A model generated the notes under the pieces. The model worked only from the letters and a program-made list of their open reading frames with translations. It did no database searches and was not told where the DNA came from. Source: Caballeronia hypogeia (GTDB lineage Bacteria; Pseudomonadota; Gammaproteobacteria; Burkholderiales; Burkholderiaceae). Taken from it: a stretch of DNA of 64,000 nt. Each line of letters begins with the position of its first letter. Positions within the stretch are counted from its first letter, which is position 1. Of the stretch, positions 9,116 to 18,160 are shown one piece after another. The translations under genes were made by a program, and so were the position numbers. The DNA lies in NCBI RefSeq assembly GCF_001544875.2, contig NZ_FCOA02000030.1:20739-84738 (forward strand), in the 5' to 3' direction.

Positions 9116-9640
9116 GAATGCTCCTCGGATGATTTCTCGGTCGATTTCTGAAGTGACCGCCTTCTTCGGGTGGCCGCGACGTCGAAAAAAGATTCGGACG
9201 AGGCAGCCGGATGCGGTCACGTGAAGCGCGGAAGAAGCGCCGTATCTGCGGCGTCGTCCGCAAGAATTCCCAGTTCCGGGGCGCGAAGCCTCGGACGCAG
9301 GCAAGTTCGTGATGTCTCAGGGCTCCGGGTGCCGGACGACGCGCTTGGCAGCAAGGTCGTACAACACCGCCTGAACTGAAAAGCAATGGGCCCGAATGGG
9401 TTGACTAGAGCTTAACCGCTTGCGCCGCTCTTCCCGCGACGAGCCATGCCAGCATGTTTCATGCAAGCAACGAGCAGTTCGGGCACTTTCGGCTCGGGAC
9501 ACCGAAATTTTAGGCAAACAGAAATGTCATGCAAGGGCTCTTTCCGCGAGACGCCCGCGCGATCTGATTCCGTGTTCTGCCCCTATCGGTCAAAGTTATC
9601 CGAAACGTAAGCTACATATCGGTAACCGCTTCTGCGGAGT
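9116..9640. other. 525-base intergenic region
   Basis: This stretch lies between two minus-strand glycosyltransferase genes. It is richer in A and T than its neighbours near 9350-9640. A weak hairpin (TTTCGG/CCGAAA, 9487-9507) is followed by TTTT and would work only on the plus strand. The nine-base string TCATGCAAG occurs twice, about 65 bases apart. No credible gene, tRNA or insertion-sequence end was found. The GT39 promoter probably lies here. Confidence 0.45.
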
Positions 9641-10897
9641 TTATGCATGACGTTGACTAACCACGTCGGCCAATGCATTTCTTACATCGTCGATTACGCC
9701 TGCCCATCCCCGCGAATCTTGCCGAAAGAGATACATTCCTTCCGGATACCACGGTGAAGTGTTGCCATATCGATGCCAGCGCCAGTCCACGCCCCGGGCG
9801 GGCAGCATCAGCCAGCAGGCAATGCCAAGCGCGCCAGCGAGATGCGCGACGGCCGTATCCACGCAGATCACCAGATTGAGTTGCGCGACGATCGCGGCCG
9901 TGTCGCCGAAGTCCCGGATCTCGCGTCCGAGCCGCAGGATTGGCTGCAGCTTCTCGCGGCCTTCGGTTTCGGCCTCCGCCTGGTCCACCTGCAGACTGAC
10001 GAAGCCAATGCCTGGCACCGACCATAACGGTAGCAGGTCCGCGAAATGGCCAACTGAACGGTGCAGGTCGTTGTCATGCAGCGGGTTGCCTTTCCAGACA
10101 AGTCCCACACGAAGAACATCGACTGGCAAGCGGGGCCGCCACGCATCGAGCCGATTGCCGAAGACGCCGAGATACGGCACTTTCGCGGGAATCGAATCTA
10201 CTGTTGTGGCGAAGCGATAGGGGAGACTCAACAGCGGTGTCCAGTAGTCGTGCACCCGCAAAGCGTGCGGGTCCGTGATGACTTCATCGATGTTGCCAGT
10301 CGTGCGCGCCACCGGTGCGAGCGCAGGCTGGCAGGCCACCGTTACGAACGCGGCGCCGCGTTGCCGAAGCAGCGCGACATAGCGAAGAAACTGGATCGTG
10401 TCGCCGTAGCCCTGTTCGGTCAGCAGGAGGATCGACTTTCCGCGCAGGTCTTCTCCGGTCCACTTCGGAAATGAGGGAGAGCCAAACTCCCGAAATACGC
10501 TCGTCCGAGCTTCGTAATAGGACCAGCCCTCCGTGTAGTTTCCCGCGGCCAGCAAGAGCAGACCGAGATTGAATCGGGCGACGGCGAACTCGGGGCTGAG
10601 CCGGACTGCTGCGCGATACTCGGCCTCGGCGAGATCGTATTTCCCCGACGCTTCGAGCGCACCGGCGAGGTTGTTTCGAATCTCGGCCGAATCGGGGTGC
10701 TGTTCGAGCGCGAGACGGTAGTGTTCGGTCGCTTCATGAAAGCGGCCGGCCACCCGCAACAGGTTGGCCAGGTTGTTGTGAGCGATTCCATCTCGCTCAT
10801 CGAGTTCGATCGATCGACGCAGCTGGCTTTCGGCGGTCGGATAATCCCTTTTCCTGTACGCCTTCCATGCGGCCTCAACGAGTTTTCGATTCTTCAT
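9641..10897 (-). CDS. TPR protein with C-terminal GT9-like glycosyltransferase domain
   Basis: A 418-residue protein. Residues about 3-140 form three to four tetratricopeptide repeats (for example HNNLANLLRVAGRFHEATEH and RNNLAGALEASGKYDLAEAE). After a short link, a glycosyltransferase-B-like domain starts (ILLLTEQGYGDTIQFLRYVA). It contains VGLVWKGNPLHDND and CVDTAVAHLAGALG, matching the heptosyltransferase (GT9) nucleotide-sugar pocket. The overall form resembles bacterial TPR-fused transferases that modify proteins or cell-surface glycans. It is probably cytoplasmic. It begins 17 bases downstream of the methyltransferase gene, in the same direction, so the two form an operon. Confidence 0.8.
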   Translation of the reverse strand: MKNRKLVEAAWKAYRKRDYPTAESQLRRSIELDERDGIAHNNLANLLRVAGRFHEATEHYRLALEQHPDSAEIRNNLAGALEASGKYDLAEAEYRAAVRLSPEFAVARFNLGLLLLAAGNYTEGWSYYEARTSVFREFGSPSFPKWTGEDLRGKSILLLTEQGYGDTIQFLRYVALLRQRGAAFVTVACQPALAPVARTTGNIDEVITDPHALRVHDYWTPLLSLPYRFATTVDSIPAKVPYLGVFGNRLDAWRPRLPVDVLRVGLVWKGNPLHDNDLHRSVGHFADLLPLWSVPGIGFVSLQVDQAEAETEGREKLQPILRLGREIRDFGDTAAIVAQLNLVICVDTAVAHLAGALGIACWLMLPARGVDWRWHRYGNTSPWYPEGMYLFRQDSRGWAGVIDDVRNALADVVSQRHA

Positions 10898-10914
10898 CTA
10901 AACGGCTTTCTGTG

Positions 10915-11739
10915 TCATCGGGGGCTTGCGACGCAAACGTGCGCCTGGATCGTTCCTTCGATCGGTCCTGAGCCGAATCGATCGGTGAGCGCTGCGGTGC
11001 TCGCCTTCGTGGCTCGCGGCAAGGCATCGGAACCATGCGCCTCGATTTCGAGACGCAGTGGCGTGCCCTGACAGTAAGCGATGGCGGCAATGTTCGGCGT
11101 GTCCGAACGGCTCACCAGGCTCATTGTTTCAAGCAGGATCTGCCCGCCGAAGCCGCCTGAACGCAGGTCGCGCTCGATCAGCCGAAGGTCATGGTATCCG
11201 TGCGCGATGCGCTTCATGAACGTGGGCGGGTCGGTGAGAAAGACGCTCGCCAGCGCGTTCGTCACCACATGAGCGAACGCGTTGTCCTCGATCCGGTCCC
11301 ACACGTTGAAGATGAAGACCCCGCGCGGGCTCAGGACGCGTTTTATCTCCTCGAAAGCTTTCGCTTTTTCGGGGAAGAACATGACGCCGAACTGGCAGAC
11401 AACAACATCGAATTGCGCATCGGCGAAAGGCAAGTGCGTGGCATCGGCTTGCTGCCAATGAACCGGACGCGCCGTTCCTACCGACTGTGCGCGGGCGAGC
11501 ATCGCCGGATTGAGGTCGGTGGAGACAATCGTCGCGGATTCGCCAACGAGCTTCGCGAGCGCGCGCGTGACGACGCCCGTTCCAGCGGCTACCTCGAGCA
11601 CGCGTTCCGGCCGAAGCGACGCGACACGGCGAGCGATGTCTTGCGCATACGCTTCGAAGATCAGCGGCACCATGTGCGTGTCGTAAAGCTCGGGGATCGA
11701 ACCGGCGAACTGCTGATCCGGATTGCGGATTTCGTTCAT
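10915..11739 (-). CDS. Class I SAM-dependent methyltransferase
   Basis: A 274-residue methyltransferase starting at MNEIRNPDQQF; an in-frame ATG 13 codons earlier has no better ribosome site than the GGGGGAACG seen here. SAM-binding motif I is VLEVAAGTGVV, followed by STDLNPAMLARAQ (motif II acidic residue) and QADATHLPFADAQFDVVVC (motif III and post-motif). This is the UbiE/Methyltransf_11 pattern. The substrate is not readable. It is the first gene of a two-gene unit with the TPR-glycosyltransferase, which hints at a modified glycan or protein, but this is inference. Confidence 0.8.
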   Translation of the reverse strand: MNEIRNPDQQFAGSIPELYDTHMVPLIFEAYAQDIARRVASLRPERVLEVAAGTGVVTRALAKLVGESATIVSTDLNPAMLARAQSVGTARPVHWQQADATHLPFADAQFDVVVCQFGVMFFPEKAKAFEEIKRVLSPRGVFIFNVWDRIEDNAFAHVVTNALASVFLTDPPTFMKRIAHGYHDLRLIERDLRSGGFGGQILLETMSLVSRSDTPNIAAIAYCQGTPLRLEIEAHGSDALPRATKASTAALTDRFGSGPIEGTIQAHVCVASPR

Positions 11740-12213
11740 CTCGTTCCCCCGTCGAAGGAACACTGAGGACAATGACACACCGCGTACATGACCCTCGCTT
11801 ATGCATCAGCAGTGTACGCGAACCCAATACGGTTATCGCGCCGACCACTTATGCCGATGCCGCGACGATGCTGAAGCAGTCGCTCGCCGCTCTGCCGAAT
11901 ATACCTGCGGCATAACCTGCAAAAGCAGATGAACATTCCGCCTGAGATCAAGGAAGGCTTGTGGCATTACTACCCGGTGTGAGGAAGAGCCCGAATCCGC
12001 ACAATCCCTAGTGCCTGCATGGAGCGCTCGAACGCCGGTGTGAATCCCGGCGCAAGCCCTTGTCCCATGCGCTTCCCGCCTCATTGTTTGCATTTGGCGA
12101 ATGACGCATTCGCCGCTTCCGCCGTTCTGTTCGACACGCGCCTGAGTCACGCTCTGCTTCGTCGACGTCGCCCCAAGCGCGGACGTCGCCGATTCTGACT
12201 CAGGAGACGAAGG
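11740..12213. other. 474-base intergenic region between divergent genes
   Basis: It separates the methyltransferase and MFS genes. It holds an isolated stretch at 11929-11982 that reads like the last 17 codons of a gene (MNIPPEIKEGLWHYYPV then stop), with no matching frame upstream. This may be a decayed remnant. An inverted repeat at 12096-12114 is listed separately. A minus-strand open frame across this region looks like an antisense artefact. Confidence 0.45.
12096..12114. promoter_or_regulatory. Inverted repeat, candidate operator
   Basis: GGCGAATG and CATTCGCC are perfect 8-base arms separated by ACG, about 100 bases upstream of the MFS start. A LysR gene lies downstream in the same direction, so this could be its binding site. 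No function is proven; a regulatory role is inferred from symmetry and position. Confidence 0.4.
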
Positions 12214-13479
12214 ATGAAATCGAACCGGTGGGATACGTCCTACGAATGGAAAGCCGTGACGCTGCTGGCGCTCGGATTCGGTCTGGTGGGCCTCGATCGG
12301 TGGCTGATCGCACCGCTCTTCCCATCGATCATGAAAGACCTGCATCTGACCGCGCAGGATGTCGGCAACTGCATCGGCATACTCGGGTTATCGTGGGGCG
12401 TTTTCGCCGCGCTGATGGGTGGCATCTCGGACAGGATCGGGCGTCGCAAGGTGCTGATTCCCGCGATCATCGCGTTCTCGCTGCTTTCCGGTTTCTCGGG
12501 CGTCGCGGGCGGACTGGCCAGCCTGCTCGCCGTGCGCGCGCTGATGGGCGTCGCCGAAGGCTCGTTCTGTCCGACCAGCTTCGCCGCGACCGCCGACGCC
12601 TCGCATCCGAAACGGCGCGGCTTCAATCTCGGGTTGCAGCAAAGCGGCTTCGCGCTATTCGGGCTCGCGCTTGCGCCGATCATCGCGACGCAACTGCTCG
12701 GCGTCGTGTCCTGGCGCTGGGTGTTCGCGCTGGTTTCCGTTCCCGGTCTGATCCTTGGCCTGCTGATGTACTTCGTGATTCGCGAACCGCGCCCGGCCGA
12801 TGAGCCAGCCGTGGCCGCCCGCCAGGCGCGGCACGAACGCGGCCACTGGCGCGACGTGTTCAAGAGCCGCAACATTCCCGTCGCCATGGCCGCGCTGTTC
12901 TGCGCGATGACGGGCGTCTTCGTGCTCGGCGCGATGCTGCCGCTCTATCTCACCGATTACCTCGCGCTCGACACGCAGCGCATGGGCGTCGTCGTGTCGG
13001 CGATCGGCTTCGGCGGCTTCGTCGGTCAGTTCGGCTTGCCTGGGCTTTCCGATCTCGTCGGCCGCCGTCTGGCGAGCATCGCCGGATTCGCGGGAACGGC
13101 CGTCATGCTGTATGTGTTTCGCGGTCTGGGCGCGCAGCCGCTCGCCCTGTTCGTGGTGTTGTTCGTCGCGTCGTTCTTTACGCTCGGTCTCGTTTCGCTG
13201 CTCTCGGGACCCGTTGCGACCGAGGCGGCGCCCATCGGCATGGTGTCGACCGCGATCGGTATCGTGGTGGGCGCGGGCGAAATCTTCGGTGGCGGCGTGG
13301 CGCCTGCCATAGCCGGCTTCGTCGCGACACGTTTCGGTATCCAGAATATTCTATGGCTGCCGATCGTCGCGGTGCTGCTCGGTATCGGCGTGAGTCTGCT
13401 GCTCGAAGAGACCGCGCCCGCCAGAGTGCGCCGCGATGCACGCGCGGTCGAACTCACCGGAAGCGAGCAGCCTGAATAA
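12214..13479 (+). CDS. MFS transporter (aromatic-acid/sugar-acid type)
   Basis: A 421-residue protein with twelve predicted membrane helices. The major facilitator signature follows helix 2 (GGISDRIGRRK), and a related one follows in the second half (GLSDLVGRR). LVGLDRWLIAPLFP in helix 1 carries the Asp-Arg seen in the AAHS/ACS branches that carry organic acids. The start has a GGAGACGAAGG ribosome site. A LysR gene follows 71 bases downstream and is probably its regulator. The substrate is unknown; an organic-acid anion is the best guess. Confidence 0.8.
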   Translation: MKSNRWDTSYEWKAVTLLALGFGLVGLDRWLIAPLFPSIMKDLHLTAQDVGNCIGILGLSWGVFAALMGGISDRIGRRKVLIPAIIAFSLLSGFSGVAGGLASLLAVRALMGVAEGSFCPTSFAATADASHPKRRGFNLGLQQSGFALFGLALAPIIATQLLGVVSWRWVFALVSVPGLILGLLMYFVIREPRPADEPAVAARQARHERGHWRDVFKSRNIPVAMAALFCAMTGVFVLGAMLPLYLTDYLALDTQRMGVVVSAIGFGGFVGQFGLPGLSDLVGRRLASIAGFAGTAVMLYVFRGLGAQPLALFVVLFVASFFTLGLVSLLSGPVATEAAPIGMVSTAIGIVVGAGEIFGGGVAPAIAGFVATRFGIQNILWLPIVAVLLGIGVSLLLEETAPARVRRDARAVELTGSEQPE

Positions 13480-13550
13480 GCGCATGCGCGAGGAGACCAC
13501 GCGCCGCAGCGGATACACTGACATGCTGGATGAGACCGAAAGGGACCGGC

Positions 13551-14480
13551 ATGGATCGTTTTCTCAGCATCGAGGCGTTCGTGCGCGTGGCGGAAACCAG
13601 CAGCTTCGCGGAAGCGGCGCGGCAGCTCGGCGTCACCAGTTCGGTCGTGACCACGCGCATCCAGCAACTGGAGAAGTTCCTGAACGTGCCGCTGTTTCAT
13701 CGCAGCACGCGGCACGTGAGGCTTTCGGATGTCGGCGAAGCCTTCTATCGCGAATGCGCTGAAGTGGTGGGGCGCGTCAACGAACTGACGGACCAGATGC
13801 GCGAGTTGCGCGCGACGCCTACCGGGCGGCTGCGCATCCAGATGTTGCCGGGCTTCGCACTCGGGCACTTCGGCGCGTCGCTGGCCGAGTTCAACCGGCG
13901 CTATCCCGGCATTCAGCTCGACGTGATCGTCAATGACCGTGTCGTCGATCCGATCGAAGAAGGCTTCGATGTCGCGTTTCAAATCTTCCCGGCGATCTCC
14001 GAGACATTGATCGAGAGGCGTCTGTTCATCGTGCGGCGCCTGTTCTGCGCCGCGCCTTCCTATCTGCGGGAACATGGCGCGCCACGGCATCCGCGCGATC
14101 TGCTCGCGCACACGACGGCGCTCTACTCGGGCTATCCGTCGCGCAATCGCTGGACGCTGACGCGCGGCGACGAGATCGTGGAAATGGAATTGCCCGGCAT
14201 CATCCGGTCCAATTCAGTGCATTTGCTGCGCGACTATGCGCTGACCGGCGGCGGCGTGGTGTGCCTGCCGACGCTGGTGGCGAGCGACGCGTTGCTCGAC
14301 GGCTCGCTCGTGCCGGTCCTGTCCGACTACGCGCTTTCGCCGATGCACTTCGCGGCCGTTTATCCCGCGACGCAACGACAAGGACTCAAGGTGAAGGCGC
14401 TGGTCGAGTTTCTGGCGGAGCGGCTGGGCCCGGAACCCGCGTGGGACGTGCCGCTCATCGAAAGGGGCTGGGTGAAGTAG
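13551..14480 (+). CDS. LysR-type transcriptional regulator
   Basis: A 309-residue LysR protein. The start is at MDRFLSIEAFVRV, with an AAAGGGA site before it; an earlier in-frame ATG at 13530 would add seven unconserved residues. The winged-helix domain (SSFAEAARQLGVTSSVVTT, about residues 17-35) is followed by the linker helix and a periplasmic-binding-like effector domain. It lies behind the MFS gene in the same direction, and the two could be cotranscribed. The effector is unknown. Two hairpins directly follow the stop. Confidence 0.85.
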   Translation: MDRFLSIEAFVRVAETSSFAEAARQLGVTSSVVTTRIQQLEKFLNVPLFHRSTRHVRLSDVGEAFYRECAEVVGRVNELTDQMRELRATPTGRLRIQMLPGFALGHFGASLAEFNRRYPGIQLDVIVNDRVVDPIEEGFDVAFQIFPAISETLIERRLFIVRRLFCAAPSYLREHGAPRHPRDLLAHTTALYSGYPSRNRWTLTRGDEIVEMELPGIIRSNSVHLLRDYALTGGGVVCLPTLVASDALLDGSLVPVLSDYALSPMHFAAVYPATQRQGLKVKALVEFLAERLGPEPAWDVPLIERGWVK

Positions 14481-14520
14481 AGGAAGCGCGCACGCTTCCT
14501 CCAGCTCGTGCGTAACGAGC
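14481..14520. terminator. Paired hairpins between convergent genes
   Basis: AGGAAGCG/CGCTTCCT (8-bp stem, CGCA loop, 14481-14500) begins right at the LysR stop. GCTCGT/ACGAGC (6-bp stem, 14504-14520) follows and abuts the binding-protein stop at 14525. Neither has a clear U-tract. Together they probably end both convergent transcripts. Confidence 0.55.
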
Positions 14521-14524
14521 GCGA

Positions 14525-15466
14525 TCAGTCGTACAGCACTGCCTTGATCTTCGGATCGTCCATGTTGCTCTTGTCGTACCAGTAGAAGCCGGTATCGACC
14601 TTCTTCGGCAGCTTCTCGCCGTGCAGGGCCTTCACGGCCGAATCGACCACGCACTTGCCGATGCCCACCGGATTCTGCGTGATCGCGCCCGCCATCAGGC
14701 CCGACATGATGTCGTCCTTTTGCTCCTTGCCCGAGTCGTAGCCGATCAGCACGAGCTTCTTGCCCGATTCCTTCACGCCGATCGCCGCGCCTTCCGCCGA
14801 GCCTTCGTTGGCGCCGAAGATGCCCTTGATGTTCGGGTTGGCCTGAATCATCGCCTTGGCGATTTCAGCCGACTTCAGGTGATCGCCGCCACCGTATTGT
14901 ACGGACACGATCTTGACGTTCGGATGCTTGGACTTCATCTGGTTGAGAAAGCCGTCGCGCCGGTCGATGCCGGTGCGGCTCGTCTGGTCGTGCACGATCA
15001 CGCCCACTTCGCCCGCGTTGCCGATCGCGTCGGCCATCTTGTCGGCGGCGAGCGCGGCGGCGGCGAGATTGTCGGTGGCGCAGGTGGTGAGCGGAATGTC
15101 GCTGTCCACGCCCGAGTCGAATGCGATGATCGGAATCTTTTGACTCTGCGCGCGCTTGAGCAGCGGAATCGCGGCCTTGCTGTCGAGCGCGGCGATACCA
15201 ATGGCCTGCGGCTTCTTCGCGAGCGCGGCCGAAAGCATGTCGATCTGCTTATCGACCATCGCTTCGGTTTCGGGGCCTTCGAAGGTCACGCGCACCTTCT
15301 GCTCTTTCGCGGCCTGATCCGCGCCCGCTTTCACGGCCTGCCAGAACTGATGCTGGAAGCCCTTCGATATCAGCGGAATATACGGCTCGTCCGCATACGT
15401 GACACCCGACGCGCCCAGCAGCGCGCTCGCGCCGATCAGCGCGCCGATGATTCTTCTTTTCAGCAT
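14525..15466 (-). CDS. Sugar ABC transporter substrate-binding protein
   Basis: A 313-residue periplasmic binding protein of the ribose/RbsB (type I, cluster B) kind. The start has a CAGGAGGAGATCC ribosome site and gives a signal peptide ending at GVTYADEP. The fold markers are present: YIPLISKGFQHQFWQAVKAG at the start of the first lobe, AIGIAALDSKAAIPLLKRA, IPIIAFDSGVDSDIPL, and IKGIFGANEGSAEGA. It delivers a sugar to the permease encoded just upstream. It is the last gene of a four-gene minus-strand operon. With an L-fuconate dehydratase divergent to the operon, an L-fucose-like sugar or its acid is a possible ligand, but this is inference. Confidence 0.85.
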   Translation of the reverse strand: MLKRRIIGALIGASALLGASGVTYADEPYIPLISKGFQHQFWQAVKAGADQAAKEQKVRVTFEGPETEAMVDKQIDMLSAALAKKPQAIGIAALDSKAAIPLLKRAQSQKIPIIAFDSGVDSDIPLTTCATDNLAAAALAADKMADAIGNAGEVGVIVHDQTSRTGIDRRDGFLNQMKSKHPNVKIVSVQYGGGDHLKSAEIAKAMIQANPNIKGIFGANEGSAEGAAIGVKESGKKLVLIGYDSGKEQKDDIMSGLMAGAITQNPVGIGKCVVDSAVKALHGEKLPKKVDTGFYWYDKSNMDDPKIKAVLYD

Positions 15467-15532
15467 GGTGGATCTCCTCCTGAGGTTGGGTGCTCCCTTT
15501 GTTGATCTGGCCTGCATGCGCCGATGCGCCGA

Positions 15533-16561
15533 TTAGCTGCTCTTCTTGCGCCGCAGGATATCCGCGTACACCGCGAGAATGATGATTGCGCCCGTCACGA
15601 CGATCTGCCATTCCTGAGCGACCGACATGATGCGCAAGCCATTGGTCAGCACGCTCATGATGAACGCGCCGATGATGGTGCCGAGTATCGTGCCCGAGCC
15701 GCCCGAGAGCGACGTGCCGCCGATCACGACCGCCGCGATGGCGTCGAGCTCATAACCTTGTCCGAGCGCGGGCTGCGCCGAGTTCAGGCGCGACGCGATC
15801 AACAGACCCGCGATGCCGCAGATCGCGCCGCCGAGCCCGTAGATGGCGATCTTCCAGCGATCGACGTTCACACCCGACAGACGCACCGCTTCCTCGTTGC
15901 TGCCGAGCGCGAACGTATAGCGGCCCAGCGCCGTGCGATTGAGCGTGATGGAACTGACGATGGCGAGCGCAAAGAGAATCAGCACTGCGTTCGGAATCGG
16001 CACGCTCGGCAGGAAATAGCCGATCAGCGAGTCCTGCGAGATCATGTAGAAGTTCTCGGTGTCGGTGAAATAGATCGGCTTGTCAGACGAGACCACGAGC
16101 GACAAACCCTTCAGCAGCATCATCATGCCGAGCGTCGCGATGAACGGCGGGATCTTCATCTTCGCGGTCAGCGTGCCCGAGATCGTGCCGCAGAGCGCGC
16201 CGGTGACGATCGCCGCGATCACGCCGATCCACATCGGCAAATGCCAGTAAGTGAGGAACACGCCGCAGATGACGGCGGTGAAGGTCATCAGCGTGCCCAC
16301 CGACAAGTCGATGCCGCCCGTGATGATGACGAAAGTCGCCGCGATCGCGAGCACGCCATTCACCGCCGTGGCTTGCAGGATGCCGAGGAAGTTGTCCATC
16401 TGCATGAAGGCGGGCGATGCGAAGCTGAAGAACACCAGCAGCAGGATCAGGCTCGCGAACGCCAGCAGCTTCTGCAGCGCGGTCGGCGAAAAGACGCGCG
16501 CGCGCAGGCCGTTGGTGCGTCTTTGATTGGCGAGCGGCGCGGTTTCCGTGGGTTGTGTCAT
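15533..16561 (-). CDS. Sugar ABC transporter permease (RbsC type)
   Basis: A 342-residue integral membrane protein with about ten helices. The sequence ITGGIDLSVGTLMT in the first half and GRYTFALGSNEEAVRLSGV in the second are the standard RbsC/BPD_transp_2 signatures, the latter being the coupling helix that contacts the ATPase. VIGGTSLSGGSGTILGT near the C-terminus is another conserved block. It forms the membrane channel for the sugar. It lies 34 bases after the ATPase gene and 66 bases before the binding-protein gene, in one operon. Confidence 0.88.
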   Translation of the reverse strand: MTQPTETAPLANQRRTNGLRARVFSPTALQKLLAFASLILLLVFFSFASPAFMQMDNFLGILQATAVNGVLAIAATFVIITGGIDLSVGTLMTFTAVICGVFLTYWHLPMWIGVIAAIVTGALCGTISGTLTAKMKIPPFIATLGMMMLLKGLSLVVSSDKPIYFTDTENFYMISQDSLIGYFLPSVPIPNAVLILFALAIVSSITLNRTALGRYTFALGSNEEAVRLSGVNVDRWKIAIYGLGGAICGIAGLLIASRLNSAQPALGQGYELDAIAAVVIGGTSLSGGSGTILGTIIGAFIMSVLTNGLRIMSVAQEWQIVVTGAIIILAVYADILRRKKSS

Positions 16562-16595
16562 GGGTTCGGCCTTATGTGTCGGATGATCTCGCGGC

Positions 16596-18107
16596 TCATG
16601 CCGCTTTCAGGGATTCGCGCCGCGTCGCGAGCTGCATGATGCGCTCCTGCGTCGCTTCGCTCGATGACAGCTCGCCGGTGATGCGCCCCTCGCACATCAC
16701 GACGATGCGATCGCTCATGCGCAGCACTTCCGGCAGCTCGGATGAAATCATCACGATGGCCTTGCCTTGTTGAGCGAGCGAACGCAACAGCTTGTAGATT
16801 TCGCTTTTCGCGCCGACATCGATTCCGCGTGTCGGCTCGTCGAAGAACAGCACGTCGCAGTCGCGCTCCAGCCATTTCGCGATGACGATCTTCTGCTGGT
16901 TGCCGCCCGAAAGCAGACGCGCGGGCTGCGTGGGCGAGGGCGTGCGAATGGCGAGCAGCTTGATGAAGTGCGCTGCCGTCTTGCGGATCTTCGCGCGGCG
17001 CAGGAACATGCCGGCCGAAAGAAACTTGCCGAGATTCGACATCACGATGTTCGACTCGACGTCCATGCCCGTCGCCAGGCCGAAGCGCTTGCGGTCTTCC
17101 GACAGATAGCCGATGCCGCGCTTCACCGCATCGCTGGGCTTTTTGATCGACGCCTTCGCGCCGTTCACGACTATCTCGCCCGACTGCACCGGATCGGCGC
17201 CGAACACCGCGCGCGCGACTTCCGTGCGTCCTGCGCCCATGAGTCCCGCGAAGCCGAGAATCTCGCCTTTATGCAGCTTGAAACTCACGTCGCGCACGAG
17301 CGGCCCGGCGTTGAGATGACGCACTTCGAGCGCGACCTCGCCCTGATGCGCGCCACCCAGAAACGACGTGAGATCGGTGAGCGTTCTGCCGACCATCATG
17401 CCGATGATGGTCTCCACGCTGGTCTCGTGCGTATTCACGGTGGCGACGTATTCGCCGTCGCGCATCACGGTGACGCGGTCGGAAATCTGCTTGAGCTCAT
17501 CCATCTTGTGCGAGATGTAGACGATGCCGACGCCGCGTTCCTTCAGTTGCCGGATGATGCGGAACAGCTCGGCGATTTCCGCGTCGTTGAGCGCGGAAGT
17601 GGGTTCGTCCATGATGAGCACGCGCGAATCGAAGGACAGCGCCTTGGCAATTTCGACCATCTGCTGGCTCGCCACCGTGAGCGTGCCGACGGTCGTGCGC
17701 GGATCGAGATTCACATGCATGCGGGCGAGAATTTCGCGCGCCGCGTCGTTGAGCTTGTCCTCGTCGAGCAGCAGACCCATGAGCTTGCGCGGCTCGCGGC
17801 CGATGAAGATGTTCTGCGCGACGCTCAGATGATTCATCAGCTGCAATTCCTGATGAATGATGCCGATGCCCAGGCCTTGAGCCTCGCGCGGACTCGTGAA
17901 ATCGACCGGTTTGCCGTCGAACAGCATCTCGCCGGAATCGCGCGTGTAGACGCCCGCGAGAATTTTCATGAGCGTGGACTTGCCCGCGCCGTTTTCGCCC
18001 ATCAATGCATGGACTTCGCCCGGCATGATGTCGAAGCGCACTTCATGCAGCGCGCGCACGCCGGGAAAGCTCTTGCTCAACTGACTGACGGAGATGAGGG
18101 GTGTCAT
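16596..18107 (-). CDS. Sugar ABC transporter ATPase with two ATP-binding domains (RbsA type)
   Basis: About 503 residues from MTPLISVSQL, where family similarity begins; an in-frame ATG at 18146 adds 13 residues and cannot be excluded. The N-terminal domain has a full Walker A (GENGAGKST) and Walker B (VLIMDEPTSAL). The C-terminal domain has a normal signature (LLSGGNQQKIVIAKW) and Walker B (VLFFDEPTRGIDVG) but a degenerate Walker A (GLMGAGRTE). That asymmetry is usual in this family. It drives the RbsC-type permease. It follows the GntR gene by about 50 bases. Confidence 0.88.
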   Translation of the reverse strand: MTPLISVSQLSKSFPGVRALHEVRFDIMPGEVHALMGENGAGKSTLMKILAGVYTRDSGEMLFDGKPVDFTSPREAQGLGIGIIHQELQLMNHLSVAQNIFIGREPRKLMGLLLDEDKLNDAAREILARMHVNLDPRTTVGTLTVASQQMVEIAKALSFDSRVLIMDEPTSALNDAEIAELFRIIRQLKERGVGIVYISHKMDELKQISDRVTVMRDGEYVATVNTHETSVETIIGMMVGRTLTDLTSFLGGAHQGEVALEVRHLNAGPLVRDVSFKLHKGEILGFAGLMGAGRTEVARAVFGADPVQSGEIVVNGAKASIKKPSDAVKRGIGYLSEDRKRFGLATGMDVESNIVMSNLGKFLSAGMFLRRAKIRKTAAHFIKLLAIRTPSPTQPARLLSGGNQQKIVIAKWLERDCDVLFFDEPTRGIDVGAKSEIYKLLRSLAQQGKAIVMISSELPEVLRMSDRIVVMCEGRITGELSSSEATQERIMQLATRRESLKAA

Positions 18108-18160
18108 GGAGGTGGCATGAAATCCTGAGTCATGGGGGTCCTGCATGCATGCGGGGACGG

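Noticed and set aside
9317..9517. Small minus-strand open frame in the 525-base gap
   Set aside because: 66 residues of Arg/Ser-rich sequence with no ribosome site and no similarity that I recognise.
11833..12345. Minus-strand open frame upstream of the MFS gene
   Set aside because: It has no ribosome site, no recognisable domain and overlaps the start of the MFS gene.
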